This document shows, one piece after another, positions 12,281 to 26,400 of a DNA stretch of 64,000 nt; within the stretch, counting starts at the first letter, position 1; each line of letters begins with the position of its first letter. The position numbers and the translations under genes were made by a program. Source of the DNA: Membranipora membranacea (Eukaryota > Bryozoa > Gymnolaemata > Cheilostomatida > Membraniporidae); contig OU612066.1 of NCBI GenBank assembly GCA_914767715.1, positions 9,615,001 to 9,679,000 of the forward strand. The letters are read 5' to 3'. The notes under the pieces are model-generated. The model ran no database searches. It was not told where the DNA came from and saw nothing but the letters and a program-made list of their open reading frames with translations.

Positions 12281-13493
12281 GCGTGGTTGCAAAGCTTGAA
12301 GACACCAGACAGGGAAAAGAAACAATTCAAACAGCTCAAGTTCTCAGAGTCGTATATACAAACAGCCATACACTCTGGATCTCCAACCTGACTCAATGGG
12401 TACACTGCATGAAGAATTTGCTCCTGCCAGCATAGCATTGCACTCAAACGTTCTTCTTTACACAATTGGTAAAAGTGAAGTGACTTTTCTCAAGTTCAAC
12501 CCAGAAATTGATCTACTTGATGTACGAAAGTACCCAATTCTTGTCTACTCTTTAACTGTCTCCCGAAGGCTCATCACTATGCCGCGTTTTGTGTTTGATG
12601 AGCTTATTGCTCCACTAGACAGTGGCGAAGATAGAGAAGTTGTTTGGCTGTTCCACACGATGAGGTGTGGGCCAACAGTCTGGGCTCAAATTTTCAGCGC
12701 TCTTCCAAAATGGACGGTGTTTTCTGAACCAGCCATGATGTGGCATATATTGTGTTACGGCCATCATTATACTGATATCACTGCCTTCTCCAAAACTCAA
12801 GAGTACGAGAATGCTGTAGTGGCGTGTGTTAAAACTTTGATAAATCTTGCGCAGAGTGAAAACTCTGTTCTATGGCGACCTTGTGGAACTTTGACAGTTC
12901 AACTGCTACCAGTCATTCGTAAGCGATTCCCTGAGCATAAAATCATGTTCAGTTATCGTAACGTATTGCCATGCGCAAAGTCATTCCACAAATCAATGAT
13001 TCCACTGCCGTTACAACGGAAGCGCCTGCATTTAATGTCCAGGGCCCGAGCAAACCCACAACCAGCAAGAGAAGAGAGAATAGGCAGGCTCGTTTGGACC
13101 TCTGGATTTACAACTAATTTCTGGCAACAAGTATTGAGCCAGGCAAACCTTCAGCCCAAAGTTTTTGAATGGTATGTCGCTATGTGGGCATCGAAGATCA
13201 AGTTAATCCAAGAGTATCAACAAGCTGGAATACCAATCAAGTGTGTTCATCATGACCGCCTTATCGAGGACCCAGAAAAGTATATTGGTCAAGTTTTTTC
13301 TTACCTTGGTATCCCCTCTAAACTGGTCGAGACTGCTGTAAAAACTATGGTACATGATAGCCAGGCGGGTCTGGTATTTAGTAGAGTCAAACGTGTTGAG
13401 GTTAATGATTGGCAGAGAGATAAAGACCAGGTGAAGAGGTGCAAATCTTTGGATCGACTGATTTGGATTCAGAATTTACAAGGTACCTTTTAG
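12281..13493 (+). pseudogene. SA: sulfotransferase-like copy, catalytic exon only, degraded
   Basis: The acceptor at 12280 opens the usual catalytic exon (GVV-KLEDT, then AQVLRVVY). A 2-base TA insertion near 12350 shifts the frame relative to sister copies, and the long open frame resumes at ATG 12396 and runs to TAG 13491-13493 (365 codons). Family motifs are present: RCGPTVWAQIF, YRNVLPCAKSF and FEWYVAMWASK. The P-loop has Pro where intact SB and SC have Ser (RCGSTVW), which should weaken PAPS binding. The end is also altered: a small deletion after QVKRC scrambles the conserved GLPDLDSEF tail. No anchor exon is found. The long frame could still be translated from 12396, but loss of anchor, P-loop Ser and C-terminus makes a pseudogene more likely. 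Confidence 0.65.
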
Positions 13494-14409
13494 ATAAAGT
13501 CCTCTGGTTTTGACTACAACATTTATGTTTATCACAAGTAATGATTGAAACCTTATTTTATTTTATTTCCAATAATATAGAAATTCTTCATATTTATATT
13601 TTCCTGTGGTACTCCAAGAGACTGTTATTAGAATGATACCATTTACATCGAATCAGCCAACATTGTTATCATAGCCTTGATGGATATATTATTGTACCAG
13701 CTAAGATTATAATATATATTATATAAACTTAATTTACTGGATGTTGTTCAATTGTGATGGTTAGAGAGCATCAATTTGTCTACTTCATGATGCAACAAAA
13801 CACAGATGATTAGAGTAAGTTTGTTTATGTCGTACTACAAGAAATACAGTCTTAAGTCAATGGGTAATGACATATGTATTAAGTGTTTTGGTTATAGCTA
13901 TGAAATTTGTAATAAAATAATACGATGCTAAGATAATAAGAAATCCATAGGGGTGTTTTACCACTCCGGATGTGAACCCTAGCCTTAGTCCCGACCCACA
14001 CCAGCAGCAGTTCCTTGATAGACTGAACATGCAAATGCCCTTAGATAACAGCTAGGTTATCAGATGGAATCTGTGAAGAGACATTAGGTGACTTGCCCTA
14101 CACAATGACAGAGAAGAGAAAGCCTTCAGCCAGGACACAATACATGTCAGTATTTTATAACAAATCGCAAAGATTCTGCAACGAAAAATCAGTGTTAGCT
14201 ATCATCCAAGGTGGGAAAATTCATCAACTTATTGTGCAGGCATAACTTTTGGGCATAATTTGGAGTTCCCATGTTGGGACCTGAATTCACAAAGATCAGA
14301 CATAAGCCATGTTGATCCAATTGACCCAACCTGAGTTGTGAAAGCTTTCACTAATCAGCAAAGAATAATGTCACATTGGCAATCAAGGATATTCGTTATG
14401 TATTAGGAT

Positions 14410-15667
14410 AGGATTGTCTTTTCTTGTACAAAAAGATGACAACTTACTATGAACTATCTCTATAAATCGTCCTGTTGATTTGAGATAGATGACAGATACC
14501 ACCAGGATGAAGATTGGAGAGGATGTATAGTGTAAATGCTTTATGAAGAGTGATAAATAATAGCTATTAGATATAACATAATCGATATGTTGATGGAATT
14601 GTAAGATGGTATGTAGGTCGAGCTATAATGGTTAACACAGTAAAGGAGCTAACACTGTGCATTGAGGAAAACCAATATTTATACATTCTAACACTAGCAA
14701 CCCTATACAATCCTTTGCCCTTTGAGCCATAAAACAAAGTGTACTTAAATGTGCCAAAGTGCACTAAAGTCATATCCAGACCTCAGACAAAGCGCTAACT
14801 TTTTGGAATACATCCAAGCTTACGTTTAAAAATTGACACTGAACGCTTGTATCACTTCACTTCATTTAGGTTGCAGGATTCCTTCTGGAATATTGTGCCA
14901 GTATATTCATCACCTGCTCCCTCCATCTAGACTGATCTTTCGCCATCTTTGCAGATTCACTCCAGGACTTGATGCCAAATGTCAGCAATTGTTCAAGAGC
15001 TGTCATTCTCCATCAATCATCAGTATAAAAATGCACTGTAGTGAAAGCATGATATAACTCCATAATGGTATGTTTGACACAGTGACACAAATTTGGTTAT
15101 TGGTATTCAAAAGTTGAAAAGATTGTGGATCGTTTGCTGGCCTAACTACACCAAAATCTACTGTTTTTTGTTGTATTGGCAGTAGTCATTTGGCCATAAC
15201 GGTCGACACAAGACACAGGAAAGTTATGAAGTCTACAATTGCGGCTTTCCACTCTGGGTGATAGGAGGCGGGCAACTGTTGAACGATTTGTCAAGAATAC
15301 CAAGAGGATGGCAGGAGCACCTCATTTTACCCTCAAAAATACAAAATTCATGATGGAACCTCGCGGTCAAGACGTAATAAAAGTAATAAAACCAAAATAC
15401 AGGACAGCCTACTGCAAACGATGATCTTAAAAAAATTCATATCAGCTAGTATGAATAATATCCATCAACCAACCAATTCTCTGTCTGCCAATTGTTTTTG
15501 TGTGTATATATTTTTTGTTTATGAGGATTAAAAGTTGTTATTTTCGTTTGTTATAACTTTCTTACATAAAAACCTCAATAAAAACCAGTTTAATAATAAA
15601 ACAGGAGATTTTTAGAGGGATAATTCATAGTATGTTGTCTTCTTTTTGTACAAGAAAAGACAATCCT
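14410..15667. repeat. 34-bp inverted repeats 1.2 kb apart
   Basis: 14410-14443 and 15634-15667 are reverse complements with one mismatch in 34 (core TTGTACAAAAAG / CTTTTTGTACAA). They may be terminal repeats of a non-autonomous element that carried the stray exon-1 remnant between them. No flanking target duplication was seen. Confidence 0.55.
15010..15250 (+). pseudogene. Stray promoter and exon-1 start of a sulfotransferase-like copy
   Basis: The sequence aligns with the region just upstream of SB exon 1 (about 21500-21670). Shared blocks include GTGAAAGCATGATA, GGTATTCAAAAGTTG, TTTGGCCATAAC and ACACAAGACACAGGAAAG, ending at an ATG. After about nine coding bases the similarity stops and a stop codon follows. 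No catalytic exon follows on this strand. Confidence 0.65.
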
Positions 15668-16586
15668 TTCAAGTCCCTAAAAACATTCTTGTTTGCCAAA
15701 GTGGCATGTTCTTTGCCGATTAGAAAGAGCTTTCCCAACTCAGGTCTGGTCAATTGGATGAAGCTGGCTTATGTTCTGGTCTTTCTGAATCTTTCTGAAC
15801 TCCCATCTCTAGTCCATAAGCCCCGCCTGCACAATTGGGGAAAGAATTCCTCTGTACCCTTGGTGATAGCTAATAATGATGATTATTCATCGTAGAACAT
15901 TGATAACTTTCATAATATGATGATTCTTGTTATAATTTCCTGGCTGAAAGCCATCTCTTCTCTGTAAAAGTGTAGGACAACCTGACCTCATGTCTCTGTG
16001 CTTCTTTTATCTGATGATCTAGCTACTTCCTGTGACTGTCTAGGACTTGGGACTCAAGGCTACTCTGCATGATCCAATATATCAGAAACTTTCTGCTTGT
16101 GAAGGTCAGGGATTAGGGCTAGGGTCAACATCTAGGGTGTTAAACACGACGATGAACTTCTAATTATCTTAGCACTATTATGTTATGACAACATTTATAA
16201 TTGCCATTACCCATACCCTAATGTATGTGTCGCATTACCAAACAATTTGAGACAGGATTTCTCATAGATTAACAAATATAAACTTACTCAAACCAACTTT
16301 ATTTTGATGAAAAATTAGGAACAAAAATAGCACTTTCCTATCACAATTGTACACCATTGAGTAAATAAAGTTGAATAATTGTAAAAAATTATATCAATCA
16401 AGGTTATAATATCGATGTTGGCTGATTATCTTGAAAATGATATAAGTCTATTACCAGCAACTTAGAGTCCCACAGAAAAGTATAAATATGCTGGATTTTC
16501 GATACGATTTGGAAAGAAATAAAGTGGGTTTTCATCCTACCTGCTGTAATAAACATCAATATTGCAGTTACAACCAGAGGAATTAT

Positions 16587-18222
16587 CTAAAATGTATCTT
16601 TTAAAATAAATTCTGAGTCCAAATCAGGAAATCCATAGATTTCAAGCACCTTGTTGCACCTCTTCACTTGGTCTTCATCTCTCTGCCAACCATCCACCTT
16701 GACCTGTTTATCTCTACTGAAGACCAATCCTGCATGGCTGTCAAGCTCCATAGTTTTAACAGCAGTATCTACCAGTTCAGAGGAGATACCCAGATAAGAA
16801 AACACTTTACTGATGTACTCCTCTCGGTTCTTGATAAGACGGTCATGATGGACACACTTGATTGTATGTCCTACCTGTTGATACTCTCGGATTGACTTGA
16901 CCTTCGATGCCCACATAGCAACATACCACTCAAAAACCTCTGGCTGTAGGTTGGCCTGGTTTATGACTTGCTGCCAGAATTTGTTGGTAGATCCAGACGT
17001 CCAAACGAGCCTGCTTATGCTCAGCTCCCCTGTTGGTTGCTGGTTTGCTCGGGCACTGTGCATTAAAAGCAGGCGCTTCCTCTGTAATGACAGCGGAATC
17101 ATTATTTTGTGAAATGATTTTGCGCTTGGCAACACATTGCGATAACTGAACATAATTTTATGCTTAGGGAATCTCTTACGAATGAATGGTAGCAGTTGAT
17201 CTGTCAAAGTTCCACAAGGTCGCCATAGAATAGAATTGTCACTCGGTGCTAGATTTATGAAAGACATAATGTAAGCAACAACAATATCCTCAAACTCTTG
17301 GGTTTTGGAGAAGGCAGTAATGTCTGTATGGTCATGACGGTAACATAGTGTTTGCCACATTGTTGCCGGTTCAGAAAATACCGTCCAATTTGGTAAAGCG
17401 TTGAAGATTTGTGACCTAACTGTTGACCCGCACCTCATTGTGTGGAACAGCCAAACTACTTCCCTATCTTCTCCACTGTCTAGCGGAGCGATAAGCTCAT
17501 CAAACTCAGATCGCGGAATAGTAATGTGCCTTTTGAGGCGGACATGGCAAAAATGAGTATAAGGTTTTTGCGCACATTTAAAGGTTCAAAATCTGGATCG
17601 AAATCAAGAAAAGTCACATCACTCTTTCCTATTATATGAACAAGAATGCAAACAACAACAACAACATGCAGTGTACACATTGAGTCAGGTTGTAGGTCCA
17701 TAGCGTGTGGCTGCCTGTATACGACCCTGAGAACTTGAGCTGTTCGAATCGTTTATCTTCCACATCTAATATCTTCAAGCTTTGTAGCCACACCTAAAAA
17801 TTGATAATGCTCTGTAAATGGACCACTATAATATAAAATAACACTAGAATTGACTAGTAACGTTCTGTCTAAACGGCCACAATGAGCCTGTCGCTTCTGA
17901 GCATGCGCAGGTGAATTTGAATCTTGATAAAATTTGTGATCTTAATTTTGCTCAGATATAAATGTAACTTGAGCAGTTTGAATTGTTATTGTTATTGTTA
18001 TTGTTATTGTTATTGTTATTGTTATTGTTATTGTTATTGTTGTGCATTACTTCTCTGCTGAATCAAAAGCAGCAAGTCAGGCATAAATTGCACAGCGGTT
18101 AACAACAAACACTTACCATTGAATCTTTATAAGAATTGTGTGTGTACCATACGCCAGAAGAAGCAAAGGAAATCCAACACATCAATCCATAGAAATGCAA
18201 AATAATCATGAATAGATTTCAT
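16587..18222 (-). pseudogene. SE: sulfotransferase-like pseudogene, minus strand
   Basis: It has both family exons: anchor exon 18222-18117 and catalytic exon 17793-16587, joined by a GT-AG intron. Lesions: a TAA in the anchor exon where SF has Val-Trp; a nonsense TAA early in the catalytic exon (GAG in SF); a stretch near 17645-17665 replaced by a TTG microsatellite; a 1-base deletion near 17530; and Trp to Arg in the P-loop (RCGSTVRSQIF). The rest of the catalytic exon stays open for 283 codons and keeps YRNVLPSAKSF, FEWYVAMWASK and the DLDSEF tail. The promoter and anchor exon closely match SF, so the two are inverted paralogues. The intron holds a TTATTG microsatellite. Confidence 0.85.
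17984..18042. repeat. TTGTTA hexanucleotide microsatellite
   Basis: About ten copies of the hexamer TTGTTA lie in the intron of SE. Confidence 0.9.
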
Positions 18223-18850
18223 ATCTGTCCTCCTGTGATGTGAACTTTGTTTGTTGAAGGTACGACTGACAGTGCTAGGTGATAGATCGCACCGCTGCAG
18301 TATTTAGATGCCTCTTGTTTTTGACTGTTGGACCCAATTAATAGTTTTTAATAGTCAACAATAGAACGTATATGCAGTAGATTATCAGTTCACTGACCCT
18401 ATGATAATATTTATAACAGTATATAAAAGCATATTCAGGTCAGTTCAAGTGAACTACCAAGATAAGGAAAAAACTGGCCCTATTATAATACTCCCATATG
18501 TAACACAAATTCTATTATCGACTATAACGCCACTTCGATCTAGTCTGATCAAGGAAGGTGCCTGGTCTTATCCATGTTTGATTTTGAGTTGCTTCCTCGT
18601 GCTGAACCCTGCAGCTTATTAGTGGAATGGGAGCGATCTAAAGGCATGCAGACAAATCTTGACCTACAAACCACCAAATTAGGTGTATATTTCAATCTGT
18701 TTCAAGCTAAATTTTATAATTTAAAAAGAGGTTATAAGTTGGTATGCATAAACTAAACTTGCCCATTTTGACCACCTCAAAACTTCGCATTGCGCATTTT
18801 GTGATTGAGACAAGAAACACCACAGGTTCTTTTGTAAATAAATATTTATT
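18223..18850. other. SE promoter side and SD downstream region
   Basis: About 18223-18460, read on the minus strand, matches the 240 bp upstream of SF (28600-28830), including ACTTGAACTGACCTGAA and TACTGCAGCGG. About 18660-18760 matches the region 3' of SC (25730-25810). This shows that SD-SE is an inverted copy of SC-SF without the transposon at 26078-28559. Confidence 0.7.
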
Positions 18851-18879
18851 ATATTTTACACGTTTTTTTGTGATTTGAT

Positions 18880-19494
18880 CGAAAGGTGTTGATTATAGAG
18901 TATTAAGAATCTAAATCAGGTACTCCCTATATTTTCAGAACCTCATTGCATCTCATCACTTGCCCATCCTCTCCCTGCGAAGGAATGGCCGCCTGCTGAA
19001 GATCAGTCCAGTCCGACTGTCGCATCCTATACTTATGGCTGCTTTATCGACCAGCTCCTGGGAGATGCCCAGGTTATCAAACACTGTACTAATGTCTTTG
19101 GGTCTTTGATGAGGTGATTGTAATAAAGACACTTGATTTCTATTCCATTCTTCTGGTAATTTCGAAATACTCTCAACCTCGTTGCCCAAAGAAAGACATA
19201 CCACTCAAATGCAGAAGGCATGAGCCTCACTCCCTTCACAGCTTTTCAAAAATGAACATCGCTGCTGGATGATGTCCAGTAAAGCTAACTGCAGCAGACA
19301 CAAAAATATCCTCAGGTGGTATTTACTCAGTTCCCCCAGGTCAATCAAATTATTTTGCAATATATTTGAAATTATTTTGAGATTAATCACTCACCATTCA
19401 GTTTCGATAGTGTATCCATCCCCACATTCCAGATGGAAATCAACAGGAGAGGGATATCAATCCAGATAAATATGACGTATTGTTAAGTTGCCAT
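18880..19494 (-). pseudogene. SD: sulfotransferase-like pseudogene with large internal deletion
   Basis: The anchor exon (19494-19395, 100 bp) matches that of SC but has one codon less and a TAA at codon 4. The intron starts like SC's and then joins directly to the middle of the catalytic exon at about 19285 (counterpart of SC residues KLYWASS). The deletion has therefore removed the intron acceptor, the P-loop and about 240 codons. The remaining part encodes MPSAFEWYVFLWATR, then a 4-base deletion shifts the frame before STVFDNLGISQELV, and a TAG follows near the C-terminus. It is clearly dead and is the inverted partner of SC. Confidence 0.85.
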
Positions 19495-20482
19495 ATTACT
19501 TGTTTATCCTGTCCGCTTTGGCTTATAAATGAAGAAATTGTGATTTTGAAACTTAGTTACATTATTTTTGGCTACAAAATGGCAAAGATTGTACCAAATT
19601 TGATTTGAGCAGGTATGACCTCAATCAGAGATGTTTTAAGAGGGATTGTAATTTGATTGATTCATTGCAGATATTCTAGACAGATTGGACTGAATGTAAT
19701 TGGCTGTAGAAATGATTTTCTGGTCAGAGGTTAATAAAAGTTATATCCATTTGTTCTTAATGTTGATGGATTGAAACGATGCTCTCTGTACAAGTAAAGT
19801 AACATTCTTTTGTTTTACCTAATTTGGCAACAAAATACGTTGGTTTGAATAAGTATATTTTAATATATTAAATTACTATGTGAATTTAAAGTTCAGAATT
19901 ATCGGTTGTGTATTATGGCTGAAGTAAAGGCTACGTTTCAAAACGTAAAAATAAAAATTGTATTACGCCTGTCGTTCCGATTCGGCGTAGCAATCCTAAC
20001 AGTCATCAAGGTAAGAAAGAATTAATATTAAAAATATTGAAAATCGCTAATAAACTGGAAGGCTGACATAATGAATAGAACTAGTTATCTTGACCTCAAA
20101 GGGAAGAATTAGTTTGTAAAAATAAAACAAGAATAAATCCGATGTTATTAGGAGATAACCTTAAAAGTGCAAGAATAATCATAAACAAATAATAAACAAT
20201 AAAACTAGTGTTAATTGTTGGTAACAACTGGCAAATTGCAATTGGCATGTAGCAAATATCAGGGATGTGAAAATAAAATGATTTTCCGTGCTTTCCAGCA
20301 CAAAGCACATGATAGATTCCAACTAATTTCATCCACTGAGTGACGACTGGATCAAATAGTCCAATAGCTTGCACAACAAAAATAACAATCAATCAAATCA
20401 TACCAAAAGAATTTCAAACCCTAAAAAGATATGGTGTTAGCTTTAATGAAGCAGAACCATAATTAATATTATGCCGACAGGG
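19495..20482. other. Intergenic DNA between SD and the phosphotransferase 3' end
   Basis: About 19495-19600 resembles the upstream region of SC (TTATAAGCCAAAGCG block). The rest holds nothing recognisable. Transcripts of the minus-strand phosphotransferase gene should end here. Confidence 0.4.
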
Positions 20483-23400
20483 TTAGCTTGAAGCTGAGGC
20501 AGGCTGCATTATCCTCTTTATGGTGCCTGTACTTCCATTTAAGTAGACCGTGTCTCCTGTAACGAGAAAACCAGATGGGTGTGATGTTATTTATGTCGCC
20601 TCATCTTCTTTGTTTGAAAACTCCTAGCAATTTTTTCAATGTTACAGGCAAGAGATTTTTGTGGCAGTCAAGAATCAAACCATACTTGCCTGATCATGGT
20701 AATAGTCGCATTCAGTATTATTAGAAATAACCAACTCTAGTTGATAATAAACTTAAAATATTGAGTCTAATTGGATCAGTGCCTCAGAGTGTAGTAAGTA
20801 GGCTTATCAGCCAACAGTTACCATGGGTCGAACAAACTCAGCCAATCACTGAGCTTTGTATACCATGGACACGACTCCTAGTTCAAACTGAGCTGTTTTA
20901 GACTAGTTTGATCAGTTACCATCAAACACTCTATGCTGGGAGAACCGAGCACAATTCCTAACCACGGCAGATAGTATGAAGTCTCCGCTCCATCCCAGAG
21001 TACGGAACCAGATGGAGGTTTAATAGGGCAAACCAAGAGGTGATTTTGACTCAGTTCCATCTGACTCGAGCACAGAATACACATGAGACTATGACAAAGT
21101 CATTACACTTACCAGATCTGAACACGCTGGTAGCATCCTGACAGCTGGCTATACATGGGATACCATACTCCCTGGCTACAACGGCACCTGTATGAAGAGT
21201 GGATTTGACAATTAATAAGCAATTGATTTGGCAATATTTGTGAAGTGTTTCAATCAACATTATTGTCATCAAGTTAGAAGAATTTAATTAACTTGATTTG
21301 GTTCTCTGACAGTCGGAAGATCTTAGAGAATGACAATGAGGACAGCAGGTCAGATTTCACTCATCTGGAATCTCAAATCATAGCGATCAGAATGGGTGGG
21401 TGTTTTAAAGAATGGGAATCTACTTTTAATTTATCTTGGAAAACACCCACGTTCACTTTTACAAGTTGACACTGAATAAAAATCAATCACCATTATAATT
21501 TTGATTTGTAGCGAAAGCATGATAAAAGTACATTATATATAATTTGACACCAGTGTCTAAATATTGTTACTGGTATTCAAAAGTTGCAAAGATTATTGGT
21601 TGTTAGCTGGCTTGTAGTATTTGGCCATAACAGTCTACACAAGACACAGGAAAGAAAGTTATGGGGTCTATGATGATTTTGTTCCTTTACTTCTACATGC
21701 ACTTTATGGACTGGTATATTTCTATCCGGCATTTGCTAAACTTAGTCACATGGAGATTAAATGGTAAGTAGAAGTTTGTTCTACTAAACTGGTGGGCGAA
21801 GCCATACGATGCATTAGCTCATAATTACGCAGGTGATATTTATTCTCACCATCTCTCAAAACCAGAGCATATCACTTTGCCGAGAGCCAAGTCAAATAAA
21901 GCACACCTTTGGAACGAGGAGGAATTTATTTAGGGGCCACCATAGATTTAAAAACTGTTTTTAAATCTATGGGCGCCACTCAATCACAAATAAATCCCGA
22001 TGGTGACTCAACACTGTGCATGCACTGAAAGATATTTCTTGACAATAGTGTGGTAAACATTGGATTACCCTGTCAGTTAAATAAGACAAGCATGGGACGA
22101 CCAGTCAGTTGATCAATTAATAACTGTATAAAACTTGAAAACAATATTTAAAATTTTATTTTTGATACAGGTGTTGCTGCTAAACTTGATGACATCAGGT
22201 CAGGCAAAGAGACAATCAACGTAGCCCAGGTTCTGAGGATTGCACACAAACAATATCTTAAGTTTGGTAGTTCCAGGTTCGGTACAGTTCATGAAAACTT
22301 CGCTCCTGCAAGCTTTGTACTACGTCCGAATGTACAACTCTATTCCATAGAGAAAGATGTGGCAATATTTCTTGAGTTTGACCCAGAAATTGAACTACTG
22401 AATACAAGAAAGAACCCATTGCTTGCAATCACTCAAATTTTACACTCGAGAAGACTAGTAATCCTACCACGTTCTGAATTAAGTCAGCTTGTCGATCAGC
22501 TAGACGATGGAGATGATAGAGAAGTGGTCTGGATGTTTCATACTGCAAGATGTGGCTCAACAGTCTGGGCTCAAATCTTCAACGCTCTTCCAAAATGGAC
22601 TGTTATCTCAGAATCAGCAACAATGCTTCAAACTGCCTGCTATAACGACCAAATTAATGACCTTCATAAGTTTTCTAAGACTGAAAAATATGAAGAAATT
22701 GTTCTGTCATACATCAAGATGTTCATGCACACTGTGCCTAAAGATAACTCAATACTATGGCGTGTATATGGTCTTACTGGAGAACACATGCTTCCAGTTA
22801 TCCGTAAGAGGTACCCTAATCACAAGATCCTGTTCAGTTATCGTAGTGTGCTCCCAACAGCAAAGTCATTCTGTAAAGCTCTGCTACCAGTGCCGAGTAT
22901 GGTGCAATGCCTTGAGAAAATGTGCAAAGACATAGAGAACCCAAAACCAAGAGGAGCATCAAAATACGGCAGACTTACATTCACTTCAGGGTATGATATA
23001 GACTTTTGTAAGGAGGTAAAGAAGAAAGCACAGCTACAACCAAAGGTTTTTGAGTGGTATGTTTTTGTATGGGCGTCAAGAATCAAAGTGTTTCTGGAAC
23101 ACAGGGCTGCTGGGGTCCCAATAAAATATTTGCATTACGACAAGCTTATAAGGGATCCAGTAAAAGAGATCAAGGGTGTTTTTAAACACCTGGGTATATC
23201 GAAGTGTCTTGTTAATGTTGGAGTGAAGTCAATGGAGCTGGATAGCCAGAAGGGCATTGCTATTGACCATCAGAATCGACTCAACAAAGTAGACTGGCAA
23301 AGAGACGAAGCACAGGTTATAAGATGTAACATTGTCCTCAAAATGTTTGGTCTCCCAGATTTGGATTCAAAGTTTTTCATGGAAGATTGAAAGATCAATA

Positions 23401-26400
23401 CACAATCACCCTTGTCTGTAAATTTATTCAAATGCCTGCTGTCTCAATATCAAGATAACAATAACTCCATAGAAGTCGTTACAACATGGACAAATCATCT
23501 TTGTTTGGCACCTATCTATCTGGATTAATTCAGACTGGAGAAGACACAAGTGTCCTGTGAGAATCATCCAGGATCTTCAGAAGCACAACATTTACCATAA
23601 TTCTGCTTCAAACAAATTTGCATTTTGCGAAGATCAAATGTGAAAAAGTCGACATAATAAAACTAGTAGTTATCACCGGATGTTGGCAATTTTGTACAAT
23701 AAATAAATACCTAGATACTGAGTGTTATTACCGGTGGTATAATAGTTTTCTTCAAAGACCACTTATTTTGGAAATAATTAATAATAATGTTTTGTTCACT
23801 AACTAGACTTTTACACGCAACCACATCATGTTCAGATATCATAAAGTTATTAACCCAGTCTTATAAACCGCAATCAATTTTGTTTGGATGAGGGTGAGTA
23901 TCACATACACTAAGCCACTAAGAGTCTAGAGTCTCCACAATAAATAAAACAAATTATAATCCCTCATAAAACATCTGAGATTGAGGTCATATCAGCGTAA
24001 AAAATTCAAAACTTAGCCATTTCGTTGCCAAAAAGCTGGAAATAAATTGGTTTCAAAACCACACTACTCATTTATAAGCCAAAGCGAACAGGATAAGCAA
24101 GTAAAATGGCAACACTGAGAGAATATATCATATTTTTCTGGATTGACATTCTCAATCTTTTGATTTCCGTCTGGCATGTGGGTACAAATATACTATGGAG
24201 ACTGAACGGTAAGTGATTAATCTCAGAATGATTTCAGATATAAGGAAAAATAATTTGGAGACTGCGTAAATCCGGACGGAGGATATTTTTGCGAGTGATA
24301 TTCCTTTCATATCACGTCAAGCCTGTTAGAGTTTGACTGTAACTCTAATTCATTGATAGACAGGGCTGTTTCTGTTTCTTTACCATTTAGGTGTTGCAGC
24401 ACAACTTGAACGTATACATACAGGGAGAGAAGAGGTCCAGAGTGCTCAAGTCCTGAGGATTGTTTATAAACATCCGTACACAATTGATCTTCGCCCAAAC
24501 ACTATGTGTATTGTACATGAAAGTTTTGCACCTGCAAGCATTGTACTGCGCCCAAATGTTCATCTCCATTCAATTGGATATGAATATGTAACTTTCATGG
24601 AGCTTGACATGGCCATCGACCCACTGAATCTTAGGAAGAACCCAATACTCATACTGGCCCATCGGATTTCTGCAAAGAGGATCATCAAGCTTACGAGATC
24701 AGATTTTGATGAAATTGTCGCACAGCTCGACAGTGAGGATGATCTTGAAGTTGTCTGGGTATTCCACACTATAAGATGCGGCTCCACTGTCTGGGCACAA
24801 ATATTCAATACTTTACCTAACTGGACAGTTTTCTCTGAGCCAGCAGCCATGTGGCGGTCTATATGTGATGGCTATACGGACACAGATATCAATAGTTTCT
24901 CAAAATCCAAGGAATATGAAGAAGTTGTTGTTGGGTTCATCAAAATGTTTCTACGACTTGCACCCAAGGGCAATGCAGTACTATGGAAGACACATGGAAT
25001 CCTTACTGACCAAATGGTTCCTGTGATACGCAAAAGATTTCCAAAACACAAAATCATGTTCAGCTACCGCGATGTCCTGTCCAGCACCCAGTCATTCCAT
25101 AAATTGACCATCGCGTTACCAGTGATGCAAACACGCATACGTCTTATGTACAGTGGCATGACCAATCGCAATACAGTGGGGGAGAAAAGAACTGCAAAGC
25201 TTTACTGGGCATCATCAAGCAGCAATATTCATTTTCTAAAGGCTGCAGAAGAAGTAAAGCTCATGCCTTCTGCATTTGAGTGGTACGTCTTTCTTTGGGC
25301 AACCAGGATCAGTGTATTTCGAAATTACCAGAAAAATGGAATAGACATCAAGTGTCTCTATTACGATCACCTCATCAAAGATCCCAAGTCTTACATAAGT
25401 ACAGTGTTTGATTATTTGGGTATCTCCCAGGAGCTGGTCGATAAAGCAGCCAAAAGTATAGGATGTGACAGTCAGGCTGGACTGGCCTTCAGTCAAAAGA
25501 AGCAGGCCACCATTTCTTCACAGAGAGAGGACGGGCAAGTGATGAGATGCAATGAGGTTCTGAAAATGTATGGTTTGCCTGATTTAGATTCTGAATTCAT
25601 TATGTTCAACTCCTTTTCATCAGATCATAAATACAAATAAAATATTTACTCACAAAGGAACCTGGGGTCTTTTCAGTCTCAATCCCAAAATGACAACGCA
25701 AATAGGCGAGTTAAATTTATATTTACTAACTTATAACCTCTTTTCAATTGATAAAATTTTACTTTAACAAATTGGGATTTACACTTAAATTGGTGGTTTG
25801 TAGGTCAAGTTTGATACGATTTGTTTACCTTTACCTTTGGGTTTGGTGGGGAATCAACTCCAAACTCAATCAAGGTGAATCAAACTTGATCGATGTGGCG
25901 TGATAGTTGCTAATAAAATGTGTCACTTGGACTACAGCAACTGTTTTAAGCCAACATAAACTGATAATCATTGTATCAAATTACTTTTACAATCGTGCCA
26001 TCTTTACATGTTTCTACACATCGTTGTCTGCTGGTAATGTCCGGCCCAGCTTAGAAAACTTGGCACAGACCACTTAAAGACTTAGTTTGAGGCTGCTCTT
26101 TTGTATCACATCTTATTCTCCATATTTTACTCTATCATGTGAGTGAATTCCAGCTTTAGAATCCAAATATTGAGGAAGTTATGGCCTCTCAAATTTCCAA
26201 GGTGAAGGCAAATTATTGGCAGAAAGAATAAGCCGGCAATCCCTATGGTACGTCACAACCATCATACTTATTACGATACACTAATAAATATGTTGATGAT
26301 CAAAATGTTCAGATGTGTAACCATAGAGCTATTATATACTCTAGAGTGGACAATGTGTACAAAAATCTGGTTGTGCATGGCCAGTGCCTGTATCATATAA

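Larger units (their letters stand above)
13494..16586. other. Intergenic DNA with a stray exon-1 remnant and a 34-bp inverted repeat
   Basis: No intact gene is seen. It contains the remnant at about 15010-15240 and inverted repeats at 14410-14443 and 15634-15667 (separate entries). Short open frames at 14833, 15239 and 15632 have no recognisable product and I do not call them. Confidence 0.4.
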
